Assembly: GCA_007133065.1 (NCBI GenBank)
Contig: SLNJ01000009.1
Coordinates: forward strand, 1 to 64,000
DNA: 64,000 bases
Direction of reading: 5' to 3'
DNA from: Opitutales bacterium
GTDB taxonomy: Bacteria > Verrucomicrobiota > Verrucomicrobiia > Opitutales > Oceanipulchritudinaceae
Of the stretch, positions 6,746 through 14,738 are shown one piece after another. The notes below the pieces were generated by a model. It was not told the DNA's origin. It worked only from the letters and a program-made list of their open reading frames with translations, and made no database searches. Position numbers and translations under genes: made by a program. Position 1 is the first letter of the stretch; each line of letters begins with the position of its first letter.

Positions 6746-8326
6746 ATGTCGTGGATCTCACCTCTCCATTCTCAGCATCTTCGGGGTACATCGTGTGGGA
6801 AACGCAGCTCCCGTCTGGCTGCTCTACTCACCGTCGCGCTCATCGTTTCAAGCATGTTGTACGCTGAACCCGAGGATATCTCGAAGGCCTCGTCGATCAC
6901 GCAGCACGGGATCACGTGGGTGTTCGATCGCGAATACCCGGTCGGCCAGTTCGTCAACGGCGACTGGTGGGTCGTCGGGCCTGTGGAGATCGTGGACATC
7001 ACCCCTCGACCGGGGCCCGCACCGGAGGGCGAATCGATCGCCGACCAGATCCGCTTAAACCAGTGGGGCGACACCAGCCTGCGCGATAACAACGACTGGC
7101 GCCACGGATCGATGGTGGTCATGACTCCTGGGTCAGCCCAGGGGTACGATTCGCGCAACAGCAATTTCCGTCGGGAGGGGGCACTGGAGGTGCCGTATTC
7201 CCTGGAGGCGCACCGGTCATTGATCTCCTCGATCAGCCATTCCGACGAGCTTCCGAATCAGGTGATGCATCACGCCTTGATGTGGGAGAGCGAGAAACAG
7301 TCTCCGCGGGTGATGAAGACCGCGGCCGTGCTGACGTGCCTCTCCGAACCGCCCCCCGAGGATGCGTTTCGGCCGACCTATGTCGGCTCCGAGAAGCGCA
7401 TTTTCCGTGCGGGCGATCTGCAGTGGGATCGGCTCCACTCTCTCGATCCCGATCCCAGTGCCGTATCCGTCCCCGATTGGGAGGAATTCGAGCGTTACTT
7501 CGAGCGTCCATGGATCGATCACCTCAACGGATCGTGGCTCGGCCAGCTGCTTTTGCCGACGGAGAACATGCCCTCTTATGGTCGGGAGAACGCCCGAATC
7601 GTCGGTGCGGCATCGCTGATGTTGCACCTCGATGTGCCCCGGGAGCAAAAGCACGATCTGCTGATCCGGATGGTGCAGCTGGGAATCGATCTGCGGGGGA
7701 TCGCCGAGGTCGGTGGAAACTGGAACGAGGGGGGCGGGCACACGAGCGGCCGGAAGTGGCCGATTCTTTTCGCGGGGTTGATGCTCGACGACGCCTACTT
7801 CTTCGAGATGCCGGAGACCGCGATCTTCCATGAGGACACCCAGACGTATTGGGGGGATGGTTGGGCCGGTCAGGAGGCCCTCTGGCAGATGGTGACCCAT
7901 CACGGTTGCCGGGAGCCGTATATGCACCTCGATCCGGATCAATGGCCCGAGCACGATTTCGACGGTTCCCTGGGCGCCCGATCCGGGGCGTCGGTCTCTG
8001 AGAGCTACCGGCTTTGCTGCACTAACGTCGCGTGGCCGGGGCAGGCCCTTGCGGCGTTGCTCATGGAGGCGAAGTCGATCTGGGATCACGATGCATTTTT
8101 CGGAAACGTCGAGGACTGGATGCGCGAGGAGGACATCTATGCCGATGGCCGCGGTGATCGTTCGCGGCCGTCACAGGAAGGTGGACTATTCGACATGCCG
8201 GCGGACCAGTTTGTGGAGCAAATGTGGCGCCAGTTTCGTGCGTCCGTTCCGGAGCAGCCCGGCGGAGCCACCTTCCGCATGTGGCATGCGTGTGAATCCA
8301 AATGGGTGTCCAATCCCAGGCCATGA
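6746..8326 (+). CDS. secreted protein of unknown function
   Basis: I do not recognise this protein. The ATG at 6746 is chosen because it gives a normal export signal (basic GKRSSR, hydrophobic LAALLTVALIVSSML, likely cleavage after LYA near residue 41); an ATG 105 bases upstream in frame would bury it. The mature part begins with a probable beta-rich section (ITWVFDREYPVGQFVNGDWW) and continues as a largely helical region with repeated Trp/Gly-rich loops (GNWNEGGGHTSGRKWP, YWGDGWAGQEALW), reminiscent of alpha/alpha-toroid carbohydrate-active enzymes. Several Cys residues (HHGC, RLCC, WHAC) may form disulfides. It follows the metal operon on the same strand after 163 bases. Confidence 0.75.
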   Translation: MSWISPLHSQHLRGTSCGKRSSRLAALLTVALIVSSMLYAEPEDISKASSITQHGITWVFDREYPVGQFVNGDWWVVGPVEIVDITPRPGPAPEGESIADQIRLNQWGDTSLRDNNDWRHGSMVVMTPGSAQGYDSRNSNFRREGALEVPYSLEAHRSLISSISHSDELPNQVMHHALMWESEKQSPRVMKTAAVLTCLSEPPPEDAFRPTYVGSEKRIFRAGDLQWDRLHSLDPDPSAVSVPDWEEFERYFERPWIDHLNGSWLGQLLLPTENMPSYGRENARIVGAASLMLHLDVPREQKHDLLIRMVQLGIDLRGIAEVGGNWNEGGGHTSGRKWPILFAGLMLDDAYFFEMPETAIFHEDTQTYWGDGWAGQEALWQMVTHHGCREPYMHLDPDQWPEHDFDGSLGARSGASVSESYRLCCTNVAWPGQALAALLMEAKSIWDHDAFFGNVEDWMREEDIYADGRGDRSRPSQEGGLFDMPADQFVEQMWRQFRASVPEQPGGATFRMWHACESKWVSNPRP

Positions 8327-8470
8327 CCAAAACCGGGTTTGAGCCGGCAGCTAGGCATGCATTGTTGGTTTGATCGTATGGGATTTCGGCCTTGCTTCGC
8401 AAATCACCCGCGTCGAGGAGGCCCGTGGTCGGAGCGTGAAATTTGAGCCCTTGTCGCTCGTCGTAATGGA

Positions 8471-9145
8471 ATGGAGCCGACCTCCCATGGAATCAACCTC
8501 AGCGTCGTGGTTCCCATCTGGAACGACGCAGTGTTATTGGCCCGGTTGCTTCCGGTTCTTCTGCAGGACTGGCCGGCCGGTTCGATCTGTGTGGTAGATG
8601 GCGGCAGCAGCGATGAATCGGTCGCGGTCGCCGTCGGCCGCGGGGTGCGGGTGCTGGAGATGAGCCGTCCATCGCGGGCGGCCCAGATGAACGCCGGAGC
8701 GGCGGCATGTGAGGGCGAGGTTATCCTCTTCCTCCACGCCGATACGCAGCTCCCCCCGGGCGCGCGCGAACGCATCATCACCGCGGTGTCCGCCGGAGCG
8801 GTAGGAGGGGCATTCGCCCGCCGGTTCGATCATCCTTCCCGGATCCTACGCGCGACCTGCCGGCTTGCCGATTGGCGGGGACGATGGTTCGGGGTGTTCC
8901 TCGGAGATCAGGCGATCTTTGCGACGCGAAGCGGATTCGAGTGTGCGGGTGGATTCCCGGAGCAGCCGTGCTTTGAAGATTTTGAGTTCAGCCGCCGACT
9001 GTCCCGTGTGGGACGAACCGTGCTTGTGACTCCGCCTGCGATCTCCTCCGGACGGCGTTTTGCCGAACAAGGCGCCCTCCGGCGTACGCTTTCCGATTGC
9101 ATGTTGACCGTACGGTATCTCGTCTGCGGTCGCACAAGCGATTGA
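8471..9145 (+). CDS. family 2 glycosyltransferase, TIGR04283 type
   Basis: The 224-residue protein is a small GT-A fold glycosyltransferase. Visible are the nucleotide-binding start SVVVPIWNDA, the segment VVDGGSSDES, the Arg/Asn-rich SRAAQMNAGA, and the DxD-like HADTQLPPG that holds the metal and sugar nucleotide. This pattern, with the acidic FEDFEFSRRL near the C-terminus, is that of TIGR04283, a family often labelled for arsenosugar biosynthesis or as a radical-SAM/selenodomain-associated transferase. The next gene encodes the usual companion. No arsenic or radical-SAM gene is in view, so the acceptor is unknown. Confidence 0.85.
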   Translation: MEPTSHGINLSVVVPIWNDAVLLARLLPVLLQDWPAGSICVVDGGSSDESVAVAVGRGVRVLEMSRPSRAAQMNAGAAACEGEVILFLHADTQLPPGARERIITAVSAGAVGGAFARRFDHPSRILRATCRLADWRGRWFGVFLGDQAIFATRSGFECAGGFPEQPCFEDFEFSRRLSRVGRTVLVTPPAISSGRRFAEQGALRRTLSDCMLTVRYLVCGRTSD

Positions 9146-9184
9146 CTCGGATTGATTTTGATCGATGGCCTCGGCTCGCATCTT

Positions 9185-9826
9185 ATGACCCCATCATCGC
9201 AGACACCGGCGGTTCTGGTGTTCCTGAAGGCACCGGTGCCCGGAGTGGTGAAGACTCGGCTTGCGCGGGACGTGGGAGTGGAAGCCGCTTGCAGGGTCTA
9301 CCGTCAACTCGTCGAACGCCAGATCGCGGCGCTGCCTCTGCAGTGGCCGGTTGAAATCCACTTCACTCCGGAGTCCGCCCGGCCTACGTTTGAGGCGTGG
9401 CTTGGATCGGAGTTTGAATATCACACGCAACCGGGAGGGGACCTCGGATTCCGGTTGCACCGGGCGACCGATGGTGCATTTCTCCGCGGCCACCCCGCGG
9501 TTCTCCTGATCGGTGGCGATTGCCCGTCTTTGGATGCTGTGGCTCTCGGGTCTGCCGCCACACTTCTCGACAACGAAGCGGACGTCGTGATCGGTCCCGC
9601 CATGGATGGGGGGTACTATCTGTTGGGGCTGAGAAAACACGTCGACCCGACTCTGGTCTTCGAAGACATACCATGGAGCGGCCCGGAGGTGGCGCGACGC
9701 ACCGCAGGACGGGCGCATGCCGGCGGACACCGCCTTGCCTGGCTCGAGGAACGGGAGGATGTTGACGATCTGGCGGCTTACCGACGGGCCGTCGCGGCGG
9801 GATATGTCGAGGCGATCGATGCTTGA
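9185..9826 (+). CDS. TIGR04282/DUF2064 glycosyltransferase-like protein
   Basis: The 213-residue protein has the nucleotidyl/glycosyltransferase-A fold of DUF2064. Visible are the start LVFLKAPVPGVVKTRLA, the central LLIGGDCPSLDA, and GPAMDGGYYLLGLR, where Asp residues would bind the metal and nucleotide sugar. Members usually pair with TIGR04283 transferases, as here (39 bases apart). The ATG at 9185 fits the family start; a TTG at 9152 in frame is possible. The biochemical role of these pairs is poorly defined outside arsenosugar clusters. Confidence 0.85.
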   Translation: MTPSSQTPAVLVFLKAPVPGVVKTRLARDVGVEAACRVYRQLVERQIAALPLQWPVEIHFTPESARPTFEAWLGSEFEYHTQPGGDLGFRLHRATDGAFLRGHPAVLLIGGDCPSLDAVALGSAATLLDNEADVVIGPAMDGGYYLLGLRKHVDPTLVFEDIPWSGPEVARRTAGRAHAGGHRLAWLEEREDVDDLAAYRRAVAAGYVEAIDA

Positions 9827-9995
9827 AGACAGCGACGTGAGCCATGGATACCGCGGATGCATGAGGAGTTCAGTTGCTGGACCCATTGCCCGCCCGGTGC
9901 ATCTCGGCAACGGCCCATCAGGGACCGGAGAAGGAATGCGGAGCACGGATGCTTACGATCAGAGCGTAGAAGGCGTCGTCGCCGAAACGACTGTG

Positions 9996-10751
9996 TCAAA
10001 TCACCAGTGTTTCGAGTTGTTCCCGCGGCGCGCGGCTCATCAGGACGTACGTGTGCTCGTTGTCACTCCAGCAGTAGGCATTCCAGTCGTCGTGGGTGAG
10101 CCATGTCCGGTCAGCGATCGCGAGCGCGGCACCTGTGGCCTCCTCGGTCACAAAGAGGTGGACGAGTTCACCGTCCTTTTCCAGGCATAGAAGGCTGAAT
10201 GTCGGCCCCGTTTCAGACGAAAATACGCGGCATCCGATTGAATTGAGCGTAGCGAATTGCGCGGGGAGGGATGCGGGCGCCGGTGCGCCGCGCCCGGCCA
10301 GCCAGCCGCGCAATTCCAAGATAGACTCCCCGTAGAAATCGAGCGGCTCCATCGCGTTCGCAAGCGTATGCAACCCGGCGACCCCGATCTCCTCCTGTTG
10401 AAGCACGCTTTCGTATTCGTGCTGTGAAAGGGGAATCGAAAAGAACGCCAACCCGAGCGCGAGCAGGATGCCTGCTGCGATTGCCACCGACCAGGTCGGG
10501 CGGAACGAGCGTTTGTGGCGCGGTTCTACCCGGGCGAGCGCGAGCAGCGATTGCTTTCCATCCCGGGGGACCGGGAGCGACTGGATTGCGCGGGCAAATG
10601 CCGCATCGTGTTCGCGTTCCGCCTTGAACCAGGCGTCCAGTTCCGGATCGCGGCGCGCCTGTTCCAGCGCCTCTCGAAAAATCGGATCTGCGGCGTCGCC
10701 GCCGCCCGGGCGGTAGGCGCTCAGGATCTCTTTGGCTTCGTTATTGTTCAT
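9996..10751 (-). CDS. membrane-anchored anti-sigma factor-like protein
   Basis: This 251-residue protein follows the ECF sigma factor, overlapping it by four bases (ATGA), the usual position of a cognate anti-sigma factor. The N-terminal cytosolic part (ILSAYRPGGGDAADP, ALEQARRDPELDAWF) resembles small helical regulators that accompany ECF factors in Verrucomicrobia, and lacks the zinc-binding HxxxCxxC motif. One membrane helix follows near residues 87-107 (VAIAAGILLALGLAFF). The 140-residue exported part has two or three Cys (GCRV, LLCLEK, AYCW) that could sense redox or damage. Sigma inhibition is inferred from context and topology. Confidence 0.75.
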   Translation of the reverse strand: MNNNEAKEILSAYRPGGGDAADPIFREALEQARRDPELDAWFKAEREHDAAFARAIQSLPVPRDGKQSLLALARVEPRHKRSFRPTWSVAIAAGILLALGLAFFSIPLSQHEYESVLQQEEIGVAGLHTLANAMEPLDFYGESILELRGWLAGRGAPAPASLPAQFATLNSIGCRVFSSETGPTFSLLCLEKDGELVHLFVTEEATGAALAIADRTWLTHDDWNAYCWSDNEHTYVLMSRAPREQLETLVI

Positions 10752-11284
10752 GATTGTGCCTCTTTCCGAGGGAACGGAATCGGTTCGTTGGACTTCGCAT
10801 CTGTTTCGAGTATCGCGCGCAGGCGGTCTTTAGCGCGTCTCAGGCGGGACATGACCGTCCCGATTGGAATGTCGAGGATCTCGGCGATTTCCTGATAGGA
10901 GTGGCTTTCCAGGTAAAACAATACGAGTGGCGCGCGGAAGCGTTTGTCGAGCTGGTCCAGGGCGGCGACCGCGGTTCGGCCATCGATGACGCGCTCGGCG
11001 TCGGCCGAGTCTGTTGCGGGGAGCCGGTCGGCCTCCAGTTCGTCGTCAGAATAGCGCCGGGCCCGCCGGACGTGATCGAGGAATTCGCGGTAGAGCACGG
11101 AAAAGAGCCATGTCTTGGCCTTGCTCCGGTCCCGCAGCGCGTCCCCTTTTCTTGCCCATTTCAGAAACGTTGTCTGCGTGAGGTCCTGTGCATCCTCCGG
11201 ATCTTTCGCGAGGGATATCGCGAACCGGTAGAGCGGGTCGTACCATGCCGACACCAGATCGTTGAATTCGGAATCTGCGGGCAT
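10748..11284 (-). CDS. ECF-type RNA polymerase sigma factor (RpoE-like)
   Basis: The 178-residue protein has the two sigma domains of extracytoplasmic-function factors. Region 2 is YDPLYRFAISLAKDPEDAQD with FLKWARKG and TWLFSVLYREFLDHVRR. Region 4 has LDKRFRAPLVLFYLESHSYQ and the helix-turn-helix EIAEILDIPIGTVMSRLRRA, which reads the -35 element. It lies 26 bases after the thioredoxin-like gene and overlaps the anti-sigma gene by four bases, so the three form one unit. Such units often autoregulate; I could not find a clear ECF promoter upstream. Confidence 0.95.
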   Translation of the reverse strand: MPADSEFNDLVSAWYDPLYRFAISLAKDPEDAQDLTQTTFLKWARKGDALRDRSKAKTWLFSVLYREFLDHVRRARRYSDDELEADRLPATDSADAERVIDGRTAVAALDQLDKRFRAPLVLFYLESHSYQEIAEILDIPIGTVMSRLRRAKDRLRAILETDAKSNEPIPFPRKEAQS

Positions 11285-11310
11285 ATCCGTATGACACTTC
11301 GGCTCGAATT

Positions 11311-11730
11311 CTATTCGGATCGTTTCGCCACGGCCGACCGGAGGGTGGCTTCGATCTCGTCTTCACTCGAATCGCGCGTGATTCGAGTGATTGTTTCGTT
11401 GGTTTTCCGATCGACCAGCAGGACAAATCCGGTGCGGCCTGCATGCGGAGCGTAAACCTCCCGCAGTCCCATGGCATTCACGAGCATCGCCGCCTGGCGG
11501 GAGGTGGCTTCGTCGGTATGGTCCAGGGTGACGAACAGAACCGGTTCGTCGGCTACCGCGGCTTTGGCTTCGTCGAGCTTCGGATCGAGCACCTCGCAGG
11601 AGCCGCACCAGTCCGCGTAGAACAAGAGCGCGACCGCTTTCGGGTCATCCGCTGTCTCCCCCGAGGCGGGCGCCGCAATGAATGCTGTCCCGAGCATCCA
11701 TGTCGCGATGAGTATGTATCGATGAATCAT
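11311..11730 (-). CDS. exported thioredoxin-like protein
   Basis: The 139-residue protein starts with a signal peptide (YILIATWMLGTAFIAAPASG, cleavage near residue 24), then has a thioredoxin fold with VALLFYADWCGSCEVLDPKL, whose CGSC is the redox-active pair. The cis-Pro position is not evident in the usual form: the segment before GFVLLVDRKTN has HAGRTG where many members have a Pro. It leads the sigma/anti-sigma operon, so a role in periplasmic redox signalling toward the Cys-bearing anti-sigma domain is an attractive inference. No ribosome-binding site precedes the ATG; an 8-bp tandem repeat sits there. Confidence 0.85.
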   Translation of the reverse strand: MIHRYILIATWMLGTAFIAAPASGETADDPKAVALLFYADWCGSCEVLDPKLDEAKAAVADEPVLFVTLDHTDEATSRQAAMLVNAMGLREVYAPHAGRTGFVLLVDRKTNETITRITRDSSEDEIEATLRSAVAKRSE

Positions 11731-12119
11731 GATCTTGTGGGTTTGTGGGTTTGTGATCGTTCCTGGCTTGCTTTTCGTCCAGCGCTGCTGTGCATGCCGC
11801 GAACTGCTGCGTCCGGCTCGACATGCAGCGAATCGTCGGTGTATCCAACTTGTATGATGGAGAATGGCCCAAGATATTCCCTCGGATTGCTTAAAACGAT
11901 GCTGTTGCGGGGCGGCTGGCGTCGCTGTTGTTTGATGTCAGCGGAGTGTGGAGGGAATCCGTCCGTCCGGCAGCTTGCTCTGTAGTTCCGTCGCTCTCCG
12001 GCCTCCGTGGCGCCGAAGAAGCCGTTCGCCTTCCGTCCTCAGTCGCGTACCGAACACCGCCGTCCTCCGTTTCGCGGTCTTCTGCCCCCCTGGAAATGCC
12101 GGAGCCGATCCGTTCGCAG
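11731..12119. other. 389-base intergenic region, includes an 8-bp tandem repeat
   Basis: No gene is supported here. At 11735-11755 the plus strand reads TTGTGGGT twice plus a partial third copy, immediately before the start codon of the thioredoxin-like gene and flanked by GATC on both sides. The promoter of the minus-strand thioredoxin/sigma operon should lie in the right-hand part, but no hexamer pair stands out. The remaining 200 bases before the metallohydrolase stop show nothing recognisable. Confidence 0.5.
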
Positions 12120-12953
12120 TCAGGCCTGGCGTTCCAACCCGAGCAGATCGGCCGGGTTGTCGCGCGTCATCTGTTGAATCGCGGCATCCGGAATGCCGCG
12201 ATCGACCAGGTGGGCGATGGTTTTGTCCCACACCACATTCCAGGGTGGATTCTCGACCTGGCCGGCGTCGGAAGCGAGAATGGTCGACTCAGGGCCAAGG
12301 GTTTCGATGGCGCGGATGTTGGCGTCGCGATTGCACTGGTACCGTCCGCCGCCCAGCGGTTGGGCGTAGCATCGCTCGAAGCGAACGGGCCCGATGCCGC
12401 TCAGCTCTTCCTGCTGGGCGAACGTGAGACCCGTGACCCTGTGTTCAGGATGGTTGATAAGGATTCGGCGCACCCCTTCGGCCGCCGCAACATCGACGAC
12501 GCGAAAGATCGCCTTGGGTGCAATGTGTCCGGTTGCGAGGACTGCTTCGGATCTCGCGATGAGGCGGCAGATCCGGCGGAGCAGGCAGCTTGATCCGCGA
12601 TCGTGCGGGATTTCGATTCCTCCGGGTGTTCCTTCCATGGCGCGGTGGTGGGCCGCGTCCAGCGTCGGCATCCACACGATTTTCGCGCCCATGGCGAGCG
12701 CGGTTGCTACCGCATCCGGGTTGAGCCCGCCGACCGTGGAATTGAGCACGATTCCTCCGAATACCGCCACCTCCGGGACCACGCGGCCTGCGAGGTCGGC
12801 GCGGCCCATGGTCGGGAAGTAATGGTGCTTGACGACGACGGCCCGGGCGCGGGCGCGGCGCGCGAGACGGGCGAGGTCGATGTCGTTGTGGCGGCGGGGG
12901 CGCACGTCGGGACTCGTGTGAACGTGCAGGTCAATCAATCCCTCGTGTTTCAT
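12120..12953 (-). CDS. DUF6282-like metal-dependent hydrolase (amidohydrolase type)
   Basis: The 277-residue protein begins with LIDLHVHTSPD, the HxH metal site of amidohydrolase/PHP-type TIM barrels, followed by a KHH motif (VVVKHHYFP), a possible bridging Lys with further ligands. Later motifs are ATGHIAPKA, LINHPEH and the C-terminal Asp-containing ILASDAGQ. This order fits an amidohydrolase-like barrel of the DUF6282 group, which is largely uncharacterised. An AGGAGG ribosome-binding site precedes the ATG and the gene abuts the preceding dehydrogenase stop. It is the last gene of the catabolic island; hydrolysis of a lactone, amide or cyclic intermediate is a guess. Confidence 0.75.
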   Translation of the reverse strand: MKHEGLIDLHVHTSPDVRPRRHNDIDLARLARRARARAVVVKHHYFPTMGRADLAGRVVPEVAVFGGIVLNSTVGGLNPDAVATALAMGAKIVWMPTLDAAHHRAMEGTPGGIEIPHDRGSSCLLRRICRLIARSEAVLATGHIAPKAIFRVVDVAAAEGVRRILINHPEHRVTGLTFAQQEELSGIGPVRFERCYAQPLGGGRYQCNRDANIRAIETLGPESTILASDAGQVENPPWNVVWDKTIAHLVDRGIPDAAIQQMTRDNPADLLGLERQA

Positions 12954-14051
12954 TCAACCTCCTCCTGGCTGGCGCACGCGTTCGGCGATCCCCCGGGCGC
13001 ATTCCATCGTCCCGGCGGGGCCGCCCAGATCGCGCGTGCGCAGCGTCGGTTCAGCCAGCGCAGAGCGGACAGCTTCCTCCACGGCGTCGGCGCGATCCGC
13101 GTGACCGAGGTGGCGCAGCATGAGTGCGCCGGAGAGGATGAGGGCGGCTGGGTTGGCGAGTCCCTTGCCGGCGATGTCGGGGGCGGCGCCGTGGGATGCC
13201 TCGAACACGGCGCATGCGGGTCCGATATTCGCGCCGGGGGCGAGCCCAAGGCTCCCGGCCAAACCGGCGGCCAGGTCGGAGAAGATGTCGCCGTACTGGT
13301 TGGGACAGACCACGACGTCGAAGCGTTCCGGAGATCGGATGATATGAAAGCAGGCGGCGTCGATCATCAGGTCGTCGGCCTCGACGTCGGGAAATTCCGC
13401 CGCGACCTCGTGAAAGCATCGCAGGAAGAGCCCGTCCGTCATGTTCAGGACGTTGGCTTTGTGGAGGCAGGTGACGCGCCGGCGTCCGTTGGCTGCGGCG
13501 TAGTCGAACGCGTAGCGCGCGACCCGCAGCGAGGCTTCGCGGGTGATCCGTTTGACCGCTTCCGCCGCCAGATCCCCGATTTGGTGCTCACGGCCAAAGT
13601 ATATATCCTCGGTAATCTCCCGCATGGTCACCAGGTCCAACGCCTCATATTTTTCCGAGATCCCCGGAAATCCACGGATGGGGCGGGGGTTGACAAAGAG
13701 CGCGAGCTCCCGCCGGATTGCATTGTTCAACGACGGATAGCTCATCTCGCTGCCGTCGGGCTGGCGGCATGTGATGCGCCCTTGGAGTTTGTTGACAATG
13801 AGGGGCGCCTTGAGAGTGACGCGCACCTCCCGGAGCGATGCAACCGATTCAGGGGGCAGGGGATGTTCGTGGCGCTCAAATGCCTCGTCGGCGATCGGGA
13901 TTGGAATCCACTCGATCGGGAGTCCGGTTGCCTCGAGCACGTATTGGGCGGCCTCGGTGATCTCCGGTCCGATTCCATTGCCCCGGATCACGCCGACCTG
14001 TTGCGTTTCCGAGGGCGAGGCGCTTGCGGGGGGGGCGTTTGAACTCGACAT
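12954..14051 (-). CDS. isocitrate/isopropylmalate dehydrogenase family protein
   Basis: This 365-residue protein is a beta-decarboxylating dehydrogenase. It starts with GVIRGNGIGPEI, carries the substrate segment SYPSLNNAIRRELALFVNPR, the Lys of CLHKANVLNMTDG, and the metal-binding YGDIFSDLAAGL. The SLN motif and the paired Arg residues resemble NAD-isocitrate dehydrogenases more than LeuB. Because it sits among catabolic genes, a tartrate-, malate- or isopropylmalate-like 2-hydroxy acid is possible, oxidised and decarboxylated with NAD(P). The real substrate cannot be read from the motifs. Confidence 0.85.
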   Translation of the reverse strand: MSSSNAPPASASPSETQQVGVIRGNGIGPEITEAAQYVLEATGLPIEWIPIPIADEAFERHEHPLPPESVASLREVRVTLKAPLIVNKLQGRITCRQPDGSEMSYPSLNNAIRRELALFVNPRPIRGFPGISEKYEALDLVTMREITEDIYFGREHQIGDLAAEAVKRITREASLRVARYAFDYAAANGRRRVTCLHKANVLNMTDGLFLRCFHEVAAEFPDVEADDLMIDAACFHIIRSPERFDVVVCPNQYGDIFSDLAAGLAGSLGLAPGANIGPACAVFEASHGAAPDIAGKGLANPAALILSGALMLRHLGHADRADAVEEAVRSALAEPTLRTRDLGGPAGTMECARGIAERVRQPGGG

Positions 14052-14063
14052 AGAATTCGTGAT

Positions 14064-14738
14064 TCAGGCGCCGGGGCCGGTTGCTCCGAGTCTTGTGAGA
14101 AGATCCCCGACCGCGGACGACGCGCTCGTCAGGACGGGTGTCGACCCCGGGCAGGCCCGCTCGAGGGCGCGCGCCATCGACACCTGTGCCAGGACCACCA
14201 CGTCGGCTTCCGCGGCGATCGCCTCCAGTTCCCGGACGATCGAGGCATCGTGTTCCTGGGGCCTCCCGGCGCTGAGAGCGGCGAAGGCGCCCGCGACCAC
14301 GCGTGAGTTGACGGTGATGGAGCGATCCGTCTCCCGCGCCGCGGCGACGAGGGCCGCGCGGGTGGTCTCGGCGGCCTTGGGCAGGGTTGCAAGCACGCCG
14401 ATCCTGTCGCCGCGCGCGATCGCCTTCCGCAGCATGGCGCGGTCGATGGGGATCACCGGAATGCCGAGCTCGGACTCAAATCCGGCAGCCATCGGGGTGG
14501 CGATGGAGCAGGTGAGGAGAATCCCGTCCGCACCGTCGGCGCGGGCGCAGCGCAACCATCCGAGAATCCGGGTCTCGATTGCGCGGAGCTCCTCATCGCC
14601 GGTCGCCTCGTGCCCGACCACCGCCCCCTCGTCGAGGTAGTTGCGAACCACCGCGCCGGGAGCCCGCCGCCGGATTTCGTCCAGCACCGGCGCGACGGCG
14701 TTGAGCGTCGCGTGGAATAGAGCCACGTGCGGTTTCAT
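14064..14738 (-). CDS. aspartate/glutamate racemase-superfamily protein lacking one catalytic Cys
   Basis: The 224-residue protein has the two-domain Asp/Glu/hydantoin racemase fold: start KPHVALFHATLNAV, the loop ILLTCSIATPMA with Cys77, GIPVIPIDRAML and GRGDRIGVLAT-like phosphate-loop region. The second half has VVVLAQVSMARA where racemases normally have a second catalytic Cys; here Gln-Val-Ser is found. With one Cys it may be a decarboxylase, isomerase or degenerate member rather than a true racemase. It overlaps the Gfo/Idh/MocA gene by four bases (ATGA), so the two are coupled. Confidence 0.75.
   Translation of the reverse strand: MKPHVALFHATLNAVAPVLDEIRRRAPGAVVRNYLDEGAVVGHEATGDEELRAIETRILGWLRCARADGADGILLTCSIATPMAAGFESELGIPVIPIDRAMLRKAIARGDRIGVLATLPKAAETTRAALVAAARETDRSITVNSRVVAGAFAALSAGRPQEHDASIVRELEAIAAEADVVVLAQVSMARALERACPGSTPVLTSASSAVGDLLTRLGATGPGA

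Noticed and set aside
12603-14042. 479-codon open frame on the plus strand
   Set aside because: Antisense to the metallohydrolase and dehydrogenase genes, which have clear family motifs and coupling; the plus-strand frame has none.
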